Origin: Opitutales bacterium
GTDB lineage: Bacteria > Verrucomicrobiota > Verrucomicrobiia > Opitutales > Oceanipulchritudinaceae
Length of the DNA: 64,000 nt
Assembly: GCA_020831585.1 (NCBI GenBank)
Contig: JAFIGE010000001.1
Span: forward strand, 1-64,000
Direction of reading: 5' to 3'
Part shown: positions 29,988 to 38,021 of the stretch, one piece after another
Numbering within the stretch: position 1 is the first letter of the stretch
How the letters are laid out: the number at the start of each line of letters is the position of its first letter
Notes under the pieces: generated by a model
Database searches by the model: none
Told to the model about the DNA's origin: nothing
What the model saw: the letters and a program-made list of their open reading frames with translations, nothing else
Position numbers and translations under genes: made by a program

Positions 29988-30605
29988 TCACGAAGCCGTG
30001 CGCTCAACGTGGAGAAAGTGCTGCCACGCCTCGTCGATGTCGGAACCCGCCGCCACCGAAACGAAGGGCCGCCAGCGCGGGCGCTCCGGTTTGCGGATCA
30101 GGCGCAAGCCCGCTTCGTGCGGGAGCCGGTTTGCCTTCAGCGAGTTCATTTCGCGCGAGCACGTCACGATGTTTTCCCACGTCGTGCGCCCACCCCGGTC
30201 ACGGGGAATGACATGGTCCAGCGTGAGGTCCTTGATTTTGCACACCCGCCCGGAGTATTGGCAGGTGAAATTGTCGCGCTCGAATACGCTCTGCCGGTTG
30301 AACTTCACCTCGGCCACGGGAAGACGGTTGAACTCCTTCAGGAGCAGGACCTTCGGCAAGAGAATATTCATGCGGATGGTGCGCACAAAATCCGATCCGG
30401 GGGGCGGCGTGCGCAGCTCCATGGAGTAGCTGAGCCACTCCGCCGTCGTCATGGGAGCGAAGTCTTTGCCAAAGGTGTTGATGACCCGGGCGTGGTCCTG
30501 CCAGAGAAGAGAGAAGGCACGGCGCACTCCGATGATGTTCACAGCCTGCCAATTTCGGTTCAAAACCAAAACCCGCCGCCGTGGCATGCGACCGTTGCTT
30601 CCCAA
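29988..30605 (-). CDS. HNH endonuclease family protein
   Basis: A small HNH nuclease of about 205 residues. The N-terminal part starts PRRRVLVLNRNWQAVNIIGV, which matches a widespread HNH family. The nuclease core reads LDHVIPRDRGGRTTWENIV, with the metal-binding histidine in LDHV and the Asn in WENIV, followed by NSLKANRLPHEAGL. The expected zinc-knuckle cysteines are only partly present (CQYSGRVC). The start is uncertain: TTG 30605 has AGAGGAG nine bases upstream, ATG 30587 and ATG 30638 lack one. It is divergent from the peptide-ligase operon, sharing a 167-bp upstream region. Confidence 0.85.
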   Translation of the reverse strand: MGSNGRMPRRRVLVLNRNWQAVNIIGVRRAFSLLWQDHARVINTFGKDFAPMTTAEWLSYSMELRTPPPGSDFVRTIRMNILLPKVLLLKEFNRLPVAEVKFNRQSVFERDNFTCQYSGRVCKIKDLTLDHVIPRDRGGRTTWENIVTCSREMNSLKANRLPHEAGLRLIRKPERPRWRPFVSVAAGSDIDEAWQHFLHVERTAS

Positions 30606-30772
30606 ACCATTTATCTCCTCTTCCGTTGCCGAGTTCATCTGCAATGAGCGCAAATGTGGCCATCGTCTCCCCCCTGTCAACGCCGTCTTCGCCCAAATGG
30701 TCGCCCAACGCGTGACATTCGTGCAAATTGCCCCAAGCGCCCTGCTTGCAATTTTTCGAAGGATTCGATGCA

Positions 30773-31585
30773 GTGGTTTCCTTGAGTTCGTCTCCCCCAA
30801 GCCCTGATGCTGAGCCCCGCACGCCGGAGGCCGGACCTCATGCGCCCGCTGTCTCCGCAGCGGCGGAACCGGTCAGCCCGCCACAGATAGATATCGATCT
30901 CAAGATCGGCCCGCAGCCCACCGACACGTCCTGTGGCCCCACCTGCCTGGAGGCCATTTATCGCTACTGGGATGATCCGCTCCCCATCGGAGACCTCATC
31001 CGCGAAGTGCCCTCCCTGGATGATGGCGGCACCCTCGCCGTCTCTCTCGGGCTCCATGCCCTCAAACGGGGATGGCGGGCGCGCCTCTACACCTACAACC
31101 TGCGCGTCTTCGATCCGACATGGTTTGACCTCCGTCCGAAAGTCATGCGCCACCAACTGGCCGCCCGCATCACCTGCACCCGGCGCGGCAAACGCCACAT
31201 CGCCGCCAAGGCCTACCTGCGCTTTCTCGAAAAAGGCGGCGAAGTGCGTTTTCAGGATCTCACCGGTCGGCTCATTCGCCGCTACCTCGACCGCCACATC
31301 CCCATCCTCACCGGCCTTAGCTCGACTTTCCTCTACCGCACAATGCGGGAAATCCCCGAGACAAATGAGGACGACGACATCCGCGGCGAACCGGCCGGCC
31401 ACTTTGTCGTTCTCACCGGCTACGACCGCGAAACACGGGAGGTCCTGGTTGCCGATCCCTATGAAGCCAATCCCTTCTCGGCGGACCGGCGTTACCGAGT
31501 ATCCATGAATCGTCTCCTCAACGCCATCCTTCTTGGCGTGCTCACTTACGATGCCAATCTCCTCATCATTCGCCCTCCCAAATGA
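30773..31585 (+). CDS. C39-like cysteine peptidase of the ligase operon
   Basis: A 270-residue protein with a papain-like, C39-type peptidase fold. The predicted nucleophile is C54 in PTDTSCGPTCLEAIYRYW, and the histidine-aspartate part is in GHFVVLTGYD and VLVADPYEANP. No signal peptide or ABC-transporter domain is attached, so it is probably cytoplasmic. The start is GTG 30773, with AAGGA nine bases upstream; the first 45 residues are proline-rich and poorly conserved in appearance. It overlaps the ATP-grasp gene by four bases (ATGA). Related peptidase-like genes are known next to RimK-like and GCS2 ligases in amidoligase clusters, where they may trim or hydrolyse the product. Confidence 0.82.
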   Translation: MVSLSSSPPSPDAEPRTPEAGPHAPAVSAAAEPVSPPQIDIDLKIGPQPTDTSCGPTCLEAIYRYWDDPLPIGDLIREVPSLDDGGTLAVSLGLHALKRGWRARLYTYNLRVFDPTWFDLRPKVMRHQLAARITCTRRGKRHIAAKAYLRFLEKGGEVRFQDLTGRLIRRYLDRHIPILTGLSSTFLYRTMREIPETNEDDDIRGEPAGHFVVLTGYDRETREVLVADPYEANPFSADRRYRVSMNRLLNAILLGVLTYDANLLIIRPPK

Positions 31586-33054
31586 ACCCCTTCCTCCTCG
31601 TTGTCGATAACCCCGACCGGTGGCCCATTGATGTGCCCGGCGTGCGCGTCGTGGCCGCCCGCACCTACCTTTCCGATCCCGCCTTTGTCGAGAACCGGCG
31701 CTTCAAGGTCCTCAACATGTGCCGTTCCTACCGGTATCAAAGCGTCGGATACTATGTTTCCCTGCTGGCAGGTGCCCGCGGGCACCGCCCCGTCCCGAGC
31801 GTCTCCACCATCCTCGACCTGAAGTCCCAGTCGATCATCCGCTCGGTGTCGGCCGACCTTGAAGATACAATCCGGCACTCCCTCCAACCTCTCCAATCGG
31901 ACAAATTCACCCTCTCGATCTACTTTGCCCGAAACATGGCCAAGCGGCACGACCGCCTCAGCCGCGCTCTCTTCAACCTGTTCCCCGCGCCGCTCCTTCG
32001 CGCGCACTTTCGCCGGGAAGGCGAAGACGGCCCCTGGAGCCTCATCAATATTTCGCCCATCGCTTCGAGCGACATTCCCGAAGACCACCGGTCCTTTGTC
32101 CGCGAAGCGGCCACGGCTTACTTTTCGCGCCCCGTCTTTGCCCGCAAGAGCCGCAAGGCTTACCGCTTCGACCTCGCGATCCTCGTCGATCCCCGCGAGG
32201 CCACCCCCCCCTCCAACGAACGCGCCCTCCGCCTCTTTGAAAAGGCGGCCGAAAACCTCGGCATTGCCACCGAGTTGATCACAGCGGAGGACTACGGGCG
32301 CCTATCCGAGTTCGACGGGCTCTTCATTCGCCGCACCACCTCCGTGGACAACTACACCTACCGCTTCGCCCGCAAGGCAGAGGCCGAAAATCTCGTCGTC
32401 ATCGATGATCCCCTCTCCATTCTCCGCTGCGGCAACAAGGTCTTCCTCGCCGAAGTTCTTAACCGCCACCACATTACCACACCGCGGACCCTGATCATTC
32501 ACCGCGACAACGTCGCCGCCGCCCCCGGATACCTTGGCCTCCCCCTCATCCTCAAACAGCCCGACTCCTCCTTCTCCCAAGGCGTCGTCAAAGCCAAAGA
32601 TGCCGACGAATATAAACGCCTCATCGCTGAGCTGCTCGACGATTCGGAAATGGTCATTGGGCAGGAGTTTCTCCCCACCCCCTTCGATTGGCGGGTCGGG
32701 GTGCTTGAAGGCAAAGCCCTCTACGTCTGCCAGTACTTCATGGCCCGCGGACATTGGCAAATCTACAACCACGACAAAAAAGGCCGCGACTTCACCGGAA
32801 ACGCCACCACCCTGCCCCTCGACAAAGCCCCGCCCGCCATTGTTGAAACCGCCGTCAAAGCCGCCAACTGTTTTGGCAACGGGCTCTACGGCGTCGACCT
32901 CAAAGAAGTCAACGGGCGCACCGTGGTCATTGAAGTAAACGATAACCCCACCGTCGACCACGGCATCGAAGACGAGGTCCTGCAGAACCAACTCTACGAA
33001 GCCATCATGCGCTGTTTCCTGCGCCGCATGGAAGCCAAACGCGAAGCCCGGTAG
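31582..33054 (+). CDS. RimK-like ATP-grasp ligase with N-terminal RLAN-type domain
   Basis: A 490-residue protein whose C-terminal half is an ATP-grasp ligase. Visible parts are LPLILKQPDSSFSQGVVKAK (nucleotide-binding lysine), IGQEFLPTPFDWRVGVLEG and the metal-binding end IEVNDNPTVDHG (E451, N453). Such enzymes form amide bonds through an acyl-phosphate, usually adding amino acids to a carboxylate. The N-terminal about 200 residues (from MNPFLLVVDNPDRWPIDVPG) match the form of the RimK-like N-terminal domain described for this subgroup, not the ribosomal-protein modifier RimK itself. It is coupled to the C39-like gene upstream; the GCS2 ligase starts 22 nt downstream. Confidence 0.88.
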   Translation: MNPFLLVVDNPDRWPIDVPGVRVVAARTYLSDPAFVENRRFKVLNMCRSYRYQSVGYYVSLLAGARGHRPVPSVSTILDLKSQSIIRSVSADLEDTIRHSLQPLQSDKFTLSIYFARNMAKRHDRLSRALFNLFPAPLLRAHFRREGEDGPWSLINISPIASSDIPEDHRSFVREAATAYFSRPVFARKSRKAYRFDLAILVDPREATPPSNERALRLFEKAAENLGIATELITAEDYGRLSEFDGLFIRRTTSVDNYTYRFARKAEAENLVVIDDPLSILRCGNKVFLAEVLNRHHITTPRTLIIHRDNVAAAPGYLGLPLILKQPDSSFSQGVVKAKDADEYKRLIAELLDDSEMVIGQEFLPTPFDWRVGVLEGKALYVCQYFMARGHWQIYNHDKKGRDFTGNATTLPLDKAPPAIVETAVKAANCFGNGLYGVDLKEVNGRTVVIEVNDNPTVDHGIEDEVLQNQLYEAIMRCFLRRMEAKREAR

Positions 33055-33076
33055 ACCGCCGCCTCCACCCATTTTT

Positions 33077-34306
33077 ATGTCCGCACCCTTCCACCTCTTC
33101 GAACGCTACGGCGTGGAACTCGAATACATGATCGTCGACAGCGCCAGCCTCAATGTGCGCCCGATCGCCGATAAGATCGTCCATGCCGTTGGCCTCGGGC
33201 GCAAAAATGAAGTCAAGCACGGCAACCTCCGCTGGTCCAATGAACTCGTGCTCCACGTCATTGAACTGAAGACCGATGGACCGGCGCGATCCCTCGATAG
33301 CCTCGCCACCGACTTTCAAAAGGAAGTTCGCTACCTCAACGGGATGCTCGCGGACTATGCCTGTTGCCTCCTTCCCACGGCCATGCACCCCTGGATGGAC
33401 CCCCACACCGAGACCCGCCTCTGGCCACACGGAGACCGCGCCATTTACCAAGCCTTCGACCGCATTTTCGATTGCCGCGGGCACGGTTGGTCCAATCTCC
33501 AATCCACCCACATCAACCTGCCTTTTCACGGAGACGAGGAATTCCGGCGACTCCACAGCGCCATCCGTCTCATCCTCCCCCTCATCCCGGCTCTCGCCGC
33601 GAGTTCCCCCATCGTCGAAGGCAAGATCGGCCCCAAGCTCGACATGCGCCTCGAGCACTACCGCCACAACTGCGCCCGCATTCCCTCCATTACCGGGCGC
33701 GTCATCCCCGAACGCATCCACTCCCCCGCCGAGTATGCGGAAAGGATCCTCCAGCGCATGTATGCCGACATCGCTCCCCACGACCCCGAAGGCATCCTCC
33801 GCGACGAGTGGCTCAATGCGCGCGGGGCCATCGCCCGCTTCGAACGCGGCACCATCGAAATCCGCGTCCTCGACATTCAGGAAAACCCCGCCGTCGACCT
33901 CGCCATCGTGCAGTTCATCGTCGCCATCCTCAAAGCCCTCGTGAGCGAAACTCTCTCCCCCCTCAAGGCGCAGGAAGCCCCCCTCGGTGCCGACCTCGCC
34001 GACACCTTTCTCCAAAGCCTCACCACCGGCAGCGACACCTTGGTCAACAACGCCGCCACCCTCAACGCCTTCGGCCTTGCCGACACCCCCTCCGCCACCC
34101 TCAACAACATTCTCTGGCACCTCCTCCGGCGAGTCGCCACGCTCCGACACCCCTGGCGTCCCCTCATTGAAAAGATCCTCCGGCAAGGCTGCCTTGCCCG
34201 CCGCATCCGCCGGGCACTGCCCAAAGCCCCCAACCGCGCCGCTCTCCACACCCTCTACGACCGACTCGCCGCCTGCCTCCACAACGGTGAATTTTTTGAA
34301 GCCTGA
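33077..34306 (+). CDS. GCS2-family carboxylate-amine ligase
   Basis: A 409-residue member of the glutamate-cysteine ligase family 2. The family hallmark GVELEYMIVD (residues 12-21) begins the metal/ATP site. Further conserved stretches are STHINLPFHGDEEF, the arginine-rich CARIPSITGR and RGTIEIRVLDIQ. These enzymes join an amino group to the gamma-carboxyl of glutamate or a similar acid; the actual substrate here is unknown. With the ATP-grasp gene it makes two different amide-forming enzymes in one operon, which implies at least a dipeptide product or a two-step modification. Confidence 0.88.
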   Translation: MSAPFHLFERYGVELEYMIVDSASLNVRPIADKIVHAVGLGRKNEVKHGNLRWSNELVLHVIELKTDGPARSLDSLATDFQKEVRYLNGMLADYACCLLPTAMHPWMDPHTETRLWPHGDRAIYQAFDRIFDCRGHGWSNLQSTHINLPFHGDEEFRRLHSAIRLILPLIPALAASSPIVEGKIGPKLDMRLEHYRHNCARIPSITGRVIPERIHSPAEYAERILQRMYADIAPHDPEGILRDEWLNARGAIARFERGTIEIRVLDIQENPAVDLAIVQFIVAILKALVSETLSPLKAQEAPLGADLADTFLQSLTTGSDTLVNNAATLNAFGLADTPSATLNNILWHLLRRVATLRHPWRPLIEKILRQGCLARRIRRALPKAPNRAALHTLYDRLAACLHNGEFFEA

Positions 34307-34958
34307 GCCCGGCACGGCCCTCATCCTCACCTGCGAGCACGCCACCGCCGACGTGCCGCCCCCTTACCGCGACCTCTTCGCCAGCGAAGCCGCCCAAGCC
34401 GCCCTTGCCTCCCACCGCGGCTGGGATCCCCAGGCCCATCTCCTCGCGAATCACCTCCACACCACCACCGGGGCTCCCCTCATCGTCGGCACGGCCACCC
34501 GCCTCCTCGTCGAACTCAACCGCTCGCCTCACCACCCTGCACTCTGGTCCGAGTTTACCCGTGCCCTCCCCTGGTCCACCCGCGAGCACATTCTCCGGAC
34601 CCTTTATTTCCCCTACCGCCGAGAAATCGTCGACCGTATCCGCCACCACCTCTGCAGCGCCCCCCGCGTCCTCCACCTCTCCCTTCACACCTTCACCCCC
34701 ATCTGGAACGGCCAGCCCCGTCCCATCGACCTCGCCCTCCTCTACGACCCTCACCGCCCCGCCGAAGCCGCCTACGCCGCACAATGGCACACCCGCCTCA
34801 CCCACCACCACCCCCACCTTCGCCTTGCCCACAACGCCCCCTACCGCGGCACCGACGACGGCCTCACCACCACCCTCCGCCAGCACTTCGGCCCCCGCTA
34901 CCTCGGCATCGAACTCGAATGGAACCAAGCCCTCCCCCCCCATCCCGTATACCTCTGA
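34287..34958 (+). CDS. N-formylglutamate amidohydrolase-like protein
   Basis: A 223-residue member of the N-formylglutamate amidohydrolase (FGase) family, zinc hydrolases acting on N-acyl amino acids. Family features are ALILTCEHATADVPPPY at the start, HRGWDPQA, VELNRSP and SLHTFTPIWNG, followed by the late LGIELEWNQ. The GTG at 34287 is used and overlaps the GCS2 stop by 20 bases; TTG 34296 is an alternative. The open frame extends upstream inside GCS2, but that part is not coding. It ends the four-gene unit and could hydrolyse or recycle the ligase product. Confidence 0.88.
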   Translation: MNFLKPEPGTALILTCEHATADVPPPYRDLFASEAAQAALASHRGWDPQAHLLANHLHTTTGAPLIVGTATRLLVELNRSPHHPALWSEFTRALPWSTREHILRTLYFPYRREIVDRIRHHLCSAPRVLHLSLHTFTPIWNGQPRPIDLALLYDPHRPAEAAYAAQWHTRLTHHHPHLRLAHNAPYRGTDDGLTTTLRQHFGPRYLGIELEWNQALPPHPVYL

Positions 34959-35026
34959 TTTGAAAAAATAATCACACAGTCTGATTATTGATTGACTTCT
35001 GGTTGGGGAGCTGGCTGGTATGGGGC

Positions 35027-36001
35027 ATGCGAATCAAGATGCGTAAGCGGTTGGGGGTGTATCACTGTGTGAGCCGGGTGGTGGACCGGCGAAGGGTGCT
35101 GGGGGAGGTGGAGAAGGAGGTGATGCGCAAGATCCTGTGGCGGGTGGCGGATTTTTGTGGGGTGGAGCTGCTCACTTATTGCCTGATGGGCAATCACTTC
35201 CATGTGCTGGTGCGGGCAGGGAAGGAACAGGGTGCGGCGAGCGATGCGGCGGTTTATGCGCGGGCCGAGGGCTACTATGCCAGCGGACAAAGCTTGGCGC
35301 AAAAGGAGTATTGGGCGGAGATTGAGCGGGCTTACCGAAAAGGGGGCGAAGATTGGACCGGGTGGGCGGAGCGCCTGCGGGCACGGATGGGGGATGTGTC
35401 GTGGTTTATGCGGCTGTTTAAGCAGGGGTTCTCGGTGTGGTTCAACCGGCGGGGAGATCGCACGGGGACGCTCTGGGAGAGCCGTTTTACGAGCGTGTTG
35501 GTGGAGGATGCGCCGCTGGCAGTGGCGACGGTGGCCGCTTACATCGATTTAAATCCGGTGCGGGCGGGGCTGGTGAAGGATCCGAAAGATTACCGGTGGT
35601 GCGGGTATGCGGAGGCGCTGGCGCGGGGAAAACGGAGGCGTCCGTCGCTTTGTTGTTTGTTTCAGGCGAAGGATTGGGCGGAGGCGCTGGCGCGGTATCG
35701 CCTGATCCTGTTCAACAAGGGGGCATCGGGGAAACCGGGGCAGGCTTCGATTTCGCCGGAGGCGCGAAAAGCGGTGCAGGTGCAGGGCGGGCGGTTGGGC
35801 CTGGGGTCGCTGGTGCGGCACCGGGTGCGCTACTTCACGGCGGGAGCGGTGGTGGGGAGCCGCGCATTTGTGGAGGCATGCTTTGCGGATTTCCGTGAGC
35901 GGTTTGGGCGGAATCGGAAGAAGGGGGCGCACGCAATGCGCGGAGGCGACTGGGAGGGACTGACGAGTCTTCGGGATTTGCAGAAGGATATTCCGGGATA
36001 A
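35027..36001 (+). CDS. REP-associated tyrosine transposase (RAYT)
   Basis: A 324-residue Y1/HUH transposase with GVYHCVSRVVDRRRVL, the HxH motif in MGNHFHVLVRAG, GTLWESRFTSVLVED and [14 protein letters not shown] carrying the predicted nucleophilic tyrosine. It shares its C-terminal form with the copy at 14110-15108, so those two form one subgroup. The ATG 35027 is preferred over the TTG at 34988. A TTGACT lies about 30 nt upstream, after a short AT-rich stretch. It sits alone between the ligase operon and hemH, with no recognisable REP sequence within a few hundred bases. Confidence 0.9.
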   Translation: MRIKMRKRLGVYHCVSRVVDRRRVLGEVEKEVMRKILWRVADFCGVELLTYCLMGNHFHVLVRAGKEQGAASDAAVYARAEGYYASGQSLAQKEYWAEIERAYRKGGEDWTGWAERLRARMGDVSWFMRLFKQGFSVWFNRRGDRTGTLWESRFTSVLVEDAPLAVATVAAYIDLNPVRAGLVKDPKDYRWCGYAEALARGKRRRPSLCCLFQAKDWAEALARYRLILFNKGASGKPGQASISPEARKAVQVQGGRLGLGSLVRHRVRYFTAGAVVGSRAFVEACFADFRERFGRNRKKGAHAMRGGDWEGLTSLRDLQKDIPG

Positions 36002-36110
36002 CCGCCCCCCCAAGAGATCCGGCGGCAAGCAATCCCATCCATTTAGATCGAACCGCTCCCCATTGCCATCGGCGATTGACGCCTGAAGAAAAGCGGCAAA
36101 CCTTCGTCTT

Positions 36111-37148
36111 ATGCCCAAGGAAGCCGTTCTCCTCATCAATCTGGGATCGCCTGACTCCACATCCGTCGGCGATGTCCGCCGCTACCTGAAGGAATTTCTC
36201 ACGGATGAGCGGGTCATCGATGTCCCCTTTGTGCGAAAATTTGTCGTGCCGGTGATCATTCTGAACACGCGCCCGCGCAAGTCCGCCGAGGCTTACAAAG
36301 AGGTGTGGCTGGAGGAGGGTTCTCCGCTCCTCGTGACAAGTCGCCACCAGCAGGAGCTTGTGCAGGTCGAGACAACCATGCCCGTGGCCCTGGCCATGCG
36401 TTACGGCAATCCCTCAATCGCCGATGTGCTTCGCGCTCTCCTCGCCGACGGCGTGGACCGTCTTTTCGTTTTGCCCCTCTACCCCCACTACGCGATGTCG
36501 AGCTACGAAACAGTGGTGGTGAAGGTGACGGATGAGATCAAGGCGCAGTGCCCGAATCTGGATGTGGAGTTTCTCCAGCCGTTCTACAAGGACCCCGACT
36601 ACATCGAAGCCCTTTGGGAGAGCGCCCGCCCGTATATCGAGAAGGGCGATTTCGACCGCTTGCTTTTCAGTTTCCATGGCATTCCGGAGCGTCACCTGCG
36701 GCTGAGCGATCCGTCCCACGCGCACTGCCTCTGCACGCCGGATTGCTGCAATCGCCCGAGTGTGGCCCATGCCAGTTGCTACCGCCATCAATGCTTCGAA
36801 ACCGTGAAAGCCTTTGTGGAGAAGGCAGGGCTGGCCCCCGAGCAGTATTTCGTCTCTTTCCAGAGCCGACTGGGCAAGGACCCCTGGCTCAGCCCCTTTA
36901 CCGACACGACCTTGGTTGAGTGGGGCCAGAAGGGCGTGAAGCGGGTGAAGGTCATCACCCCGGCCTTCGTGACGGACTGTCTCGAAACGCTCGAAGAAAT
37001 CGCGGGCGAGGGCAAAGAGCTGTTTGTTGAAGCGGGCGGCGAAGAGTTCGAACTCATTCCCTGCATGAACGAACACCCGCTGTGGATCCGTTTCCTCGTG
37101 GAGCGTATCCGCAAGTGGAGCTGCACGGAAACGCCTGTCGGGGCCTAG
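36111..37148 (+). CDS. hemH: Ferrochelatase with an internal cysteine cluster
   Basis: HemH inserts ferrous iron into a porphyrin at the end of heme synthesis. The 345-residue protein has the opening VLLINLGSPDS, the active-site histidine H189 in SFHGIPERH and the conserved VTDCLETLEEI near 287-297. Unusually, residues 206-228 carry six cysteines (206, 208, 212, 213, 223, 228), which fits the bacterial ferrochelatase subgroup that binds a [2Fe-2S] cluster through cysteines in an internal segment. It is followed by a hemX-like gene (9-nt gap) and hemA, forming a heme operon. Confidence 0.95.
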   Translation: MPKEAVLLINLGSPDSTSVGDVRRYLKEFLTDERVIDVPFVRKFVVPVIILNTRPRKSAEAYKEVWLEEGSPLLVTSRHQQELVQVETTMPVALAMRYGNPSIADVLRALLADGVDRLFVLPLYPHYAMSSYETVVVKVTDEIKAQCPNLDVEFLQPFYKDPDYIEALWESARPYIEKGDFDRLLFSFHGIPERHLRLSDPSHAHCLCTPDCCNRPSVAHASCYRHQCFETVKAFVEKAGLAPEQYFVSFQSRLGKDPWLSPFTDTTLVEWGQKGVKRVKVITPAFVTDCLETLEEIAGEGKELFVEAGGEEFELIPCMNEHPLWIRFLVERIRKWSCTETPVGA

Positions 37149-37157
37149 AGCGCGCGT

Positions 37158-38021
37158 ATGGAAACCGCGCGCTGGCTCATGCTCGCCGGGCCGCTGCTCT
37201 ACGCGCTCGCAGCCGGTTTGGCTCTTGGCTACCTCCTCGCCCGCCGGGCACCCTCGCAGGGTGTGCTCTTCGGGATTGTGTCGTGCGGATTCGTTTTGCA
37301 CTCGGCGGGCTTGCAGATGCGGGGCATGGCGGTCGGCGGTTGTCCCATCGGCAACCCGTATGAAGTGTTCCAATTCATCAGTTGGTCGATCACGCTCGTC
37401 TACGTGTTCACCGGTCCGGTCTTCCGCATGACCATTCTCGGGACCTTTTCAGCGGCCTTGGCGGCTATCCTGGGCCTTCTCCCGGCAGCGGTGCCCGCCT
37501 GGGACGAAACCCGCCGCAGCGGCTTCATCGGAGGTAATCCCTGGATCGAGACGCATGCCGCCCTCGCCCTGCTCAGCTACGGGGTTTTTGGCCTCCTGGC
37601 GACTACAGCGGTGATGTATCTTTTCCAACAACGCGGCCTGCGGCGCAAGCAATGGGGCGACATCCTCCGCTTCCTTCCCTCTATCGTGCAACTGGAAACG
37701 ATGAATATGCGCCTCCTCGCGGTGGCCTGCGGCATCTTCACGACCTCCCAGGCCATCGGGATGGTGTATTGGTTTTCGGATCCGGGGAGCATCTCTTTTG
37801 GCAAACTGGGGATTACTCTCGGCGTCTGGCTGGCTTATCTGCTCATCTTCCTCTTGCGTCTCTCGCAGCGTCTGCACGGGACCCGTTTCGCGTGGTCCTG
37901 CGTCGTGCTCTTTCTCTTTGCGCTCCTCGCCCTGTGGGCCGTGGAAATGGACCGCACCGCTGCCCCGCCCCCGGTCGACGCGGTTCATGCGCCTTTTTTC
38001 GGTATTCCCCATGGTTCCTGA
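37158..38021 (+). CDS. CcsA/HemX-like membrane protein
   Basis: A 287-residue polytopic membrane protein with about eight hydrophobic segments and several histidines in helices (FVLHSAGLQM, ETHAALALLSYGVFG), as in the cytochrome c assembly family (PF01578) that includes CcsA and HemX. The tryptophan-rich WWD heme-handling motif of true CcsA is not evident, so HemX-like is the safer name. HemX proteins are known beside hemA and can affect glutamyl-tRNA reductase levels. The location between hemH and hemA supports this role; it overlaps hemA by 11 bases. Confidence 0.82.
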   Translation: METARWLMLAGPLLYALAAGLALGYLLARRAPSQGVLFGIVSCGFVLHSAGLQMRGMAVGGCPIGNPYEVFQFISWSITLVYVFTGPVFRMTILGTFSAALAAILGLLPAAVPAWDETRRSGFIGGNPWIETHAALALLSYGVFGLLATTAVMYLFQQRGLRRKQWGDILRFLPSIVQLETMNMRLLAVACGIFTTSQAIGMVYWFSDPGSISFGKLGITLGVWLAYLLIFLLRLSQRLHGTRFAWSCVVLFLFALLALWAVEMDRTAAPPPVDAVHAPFFGIPHGS

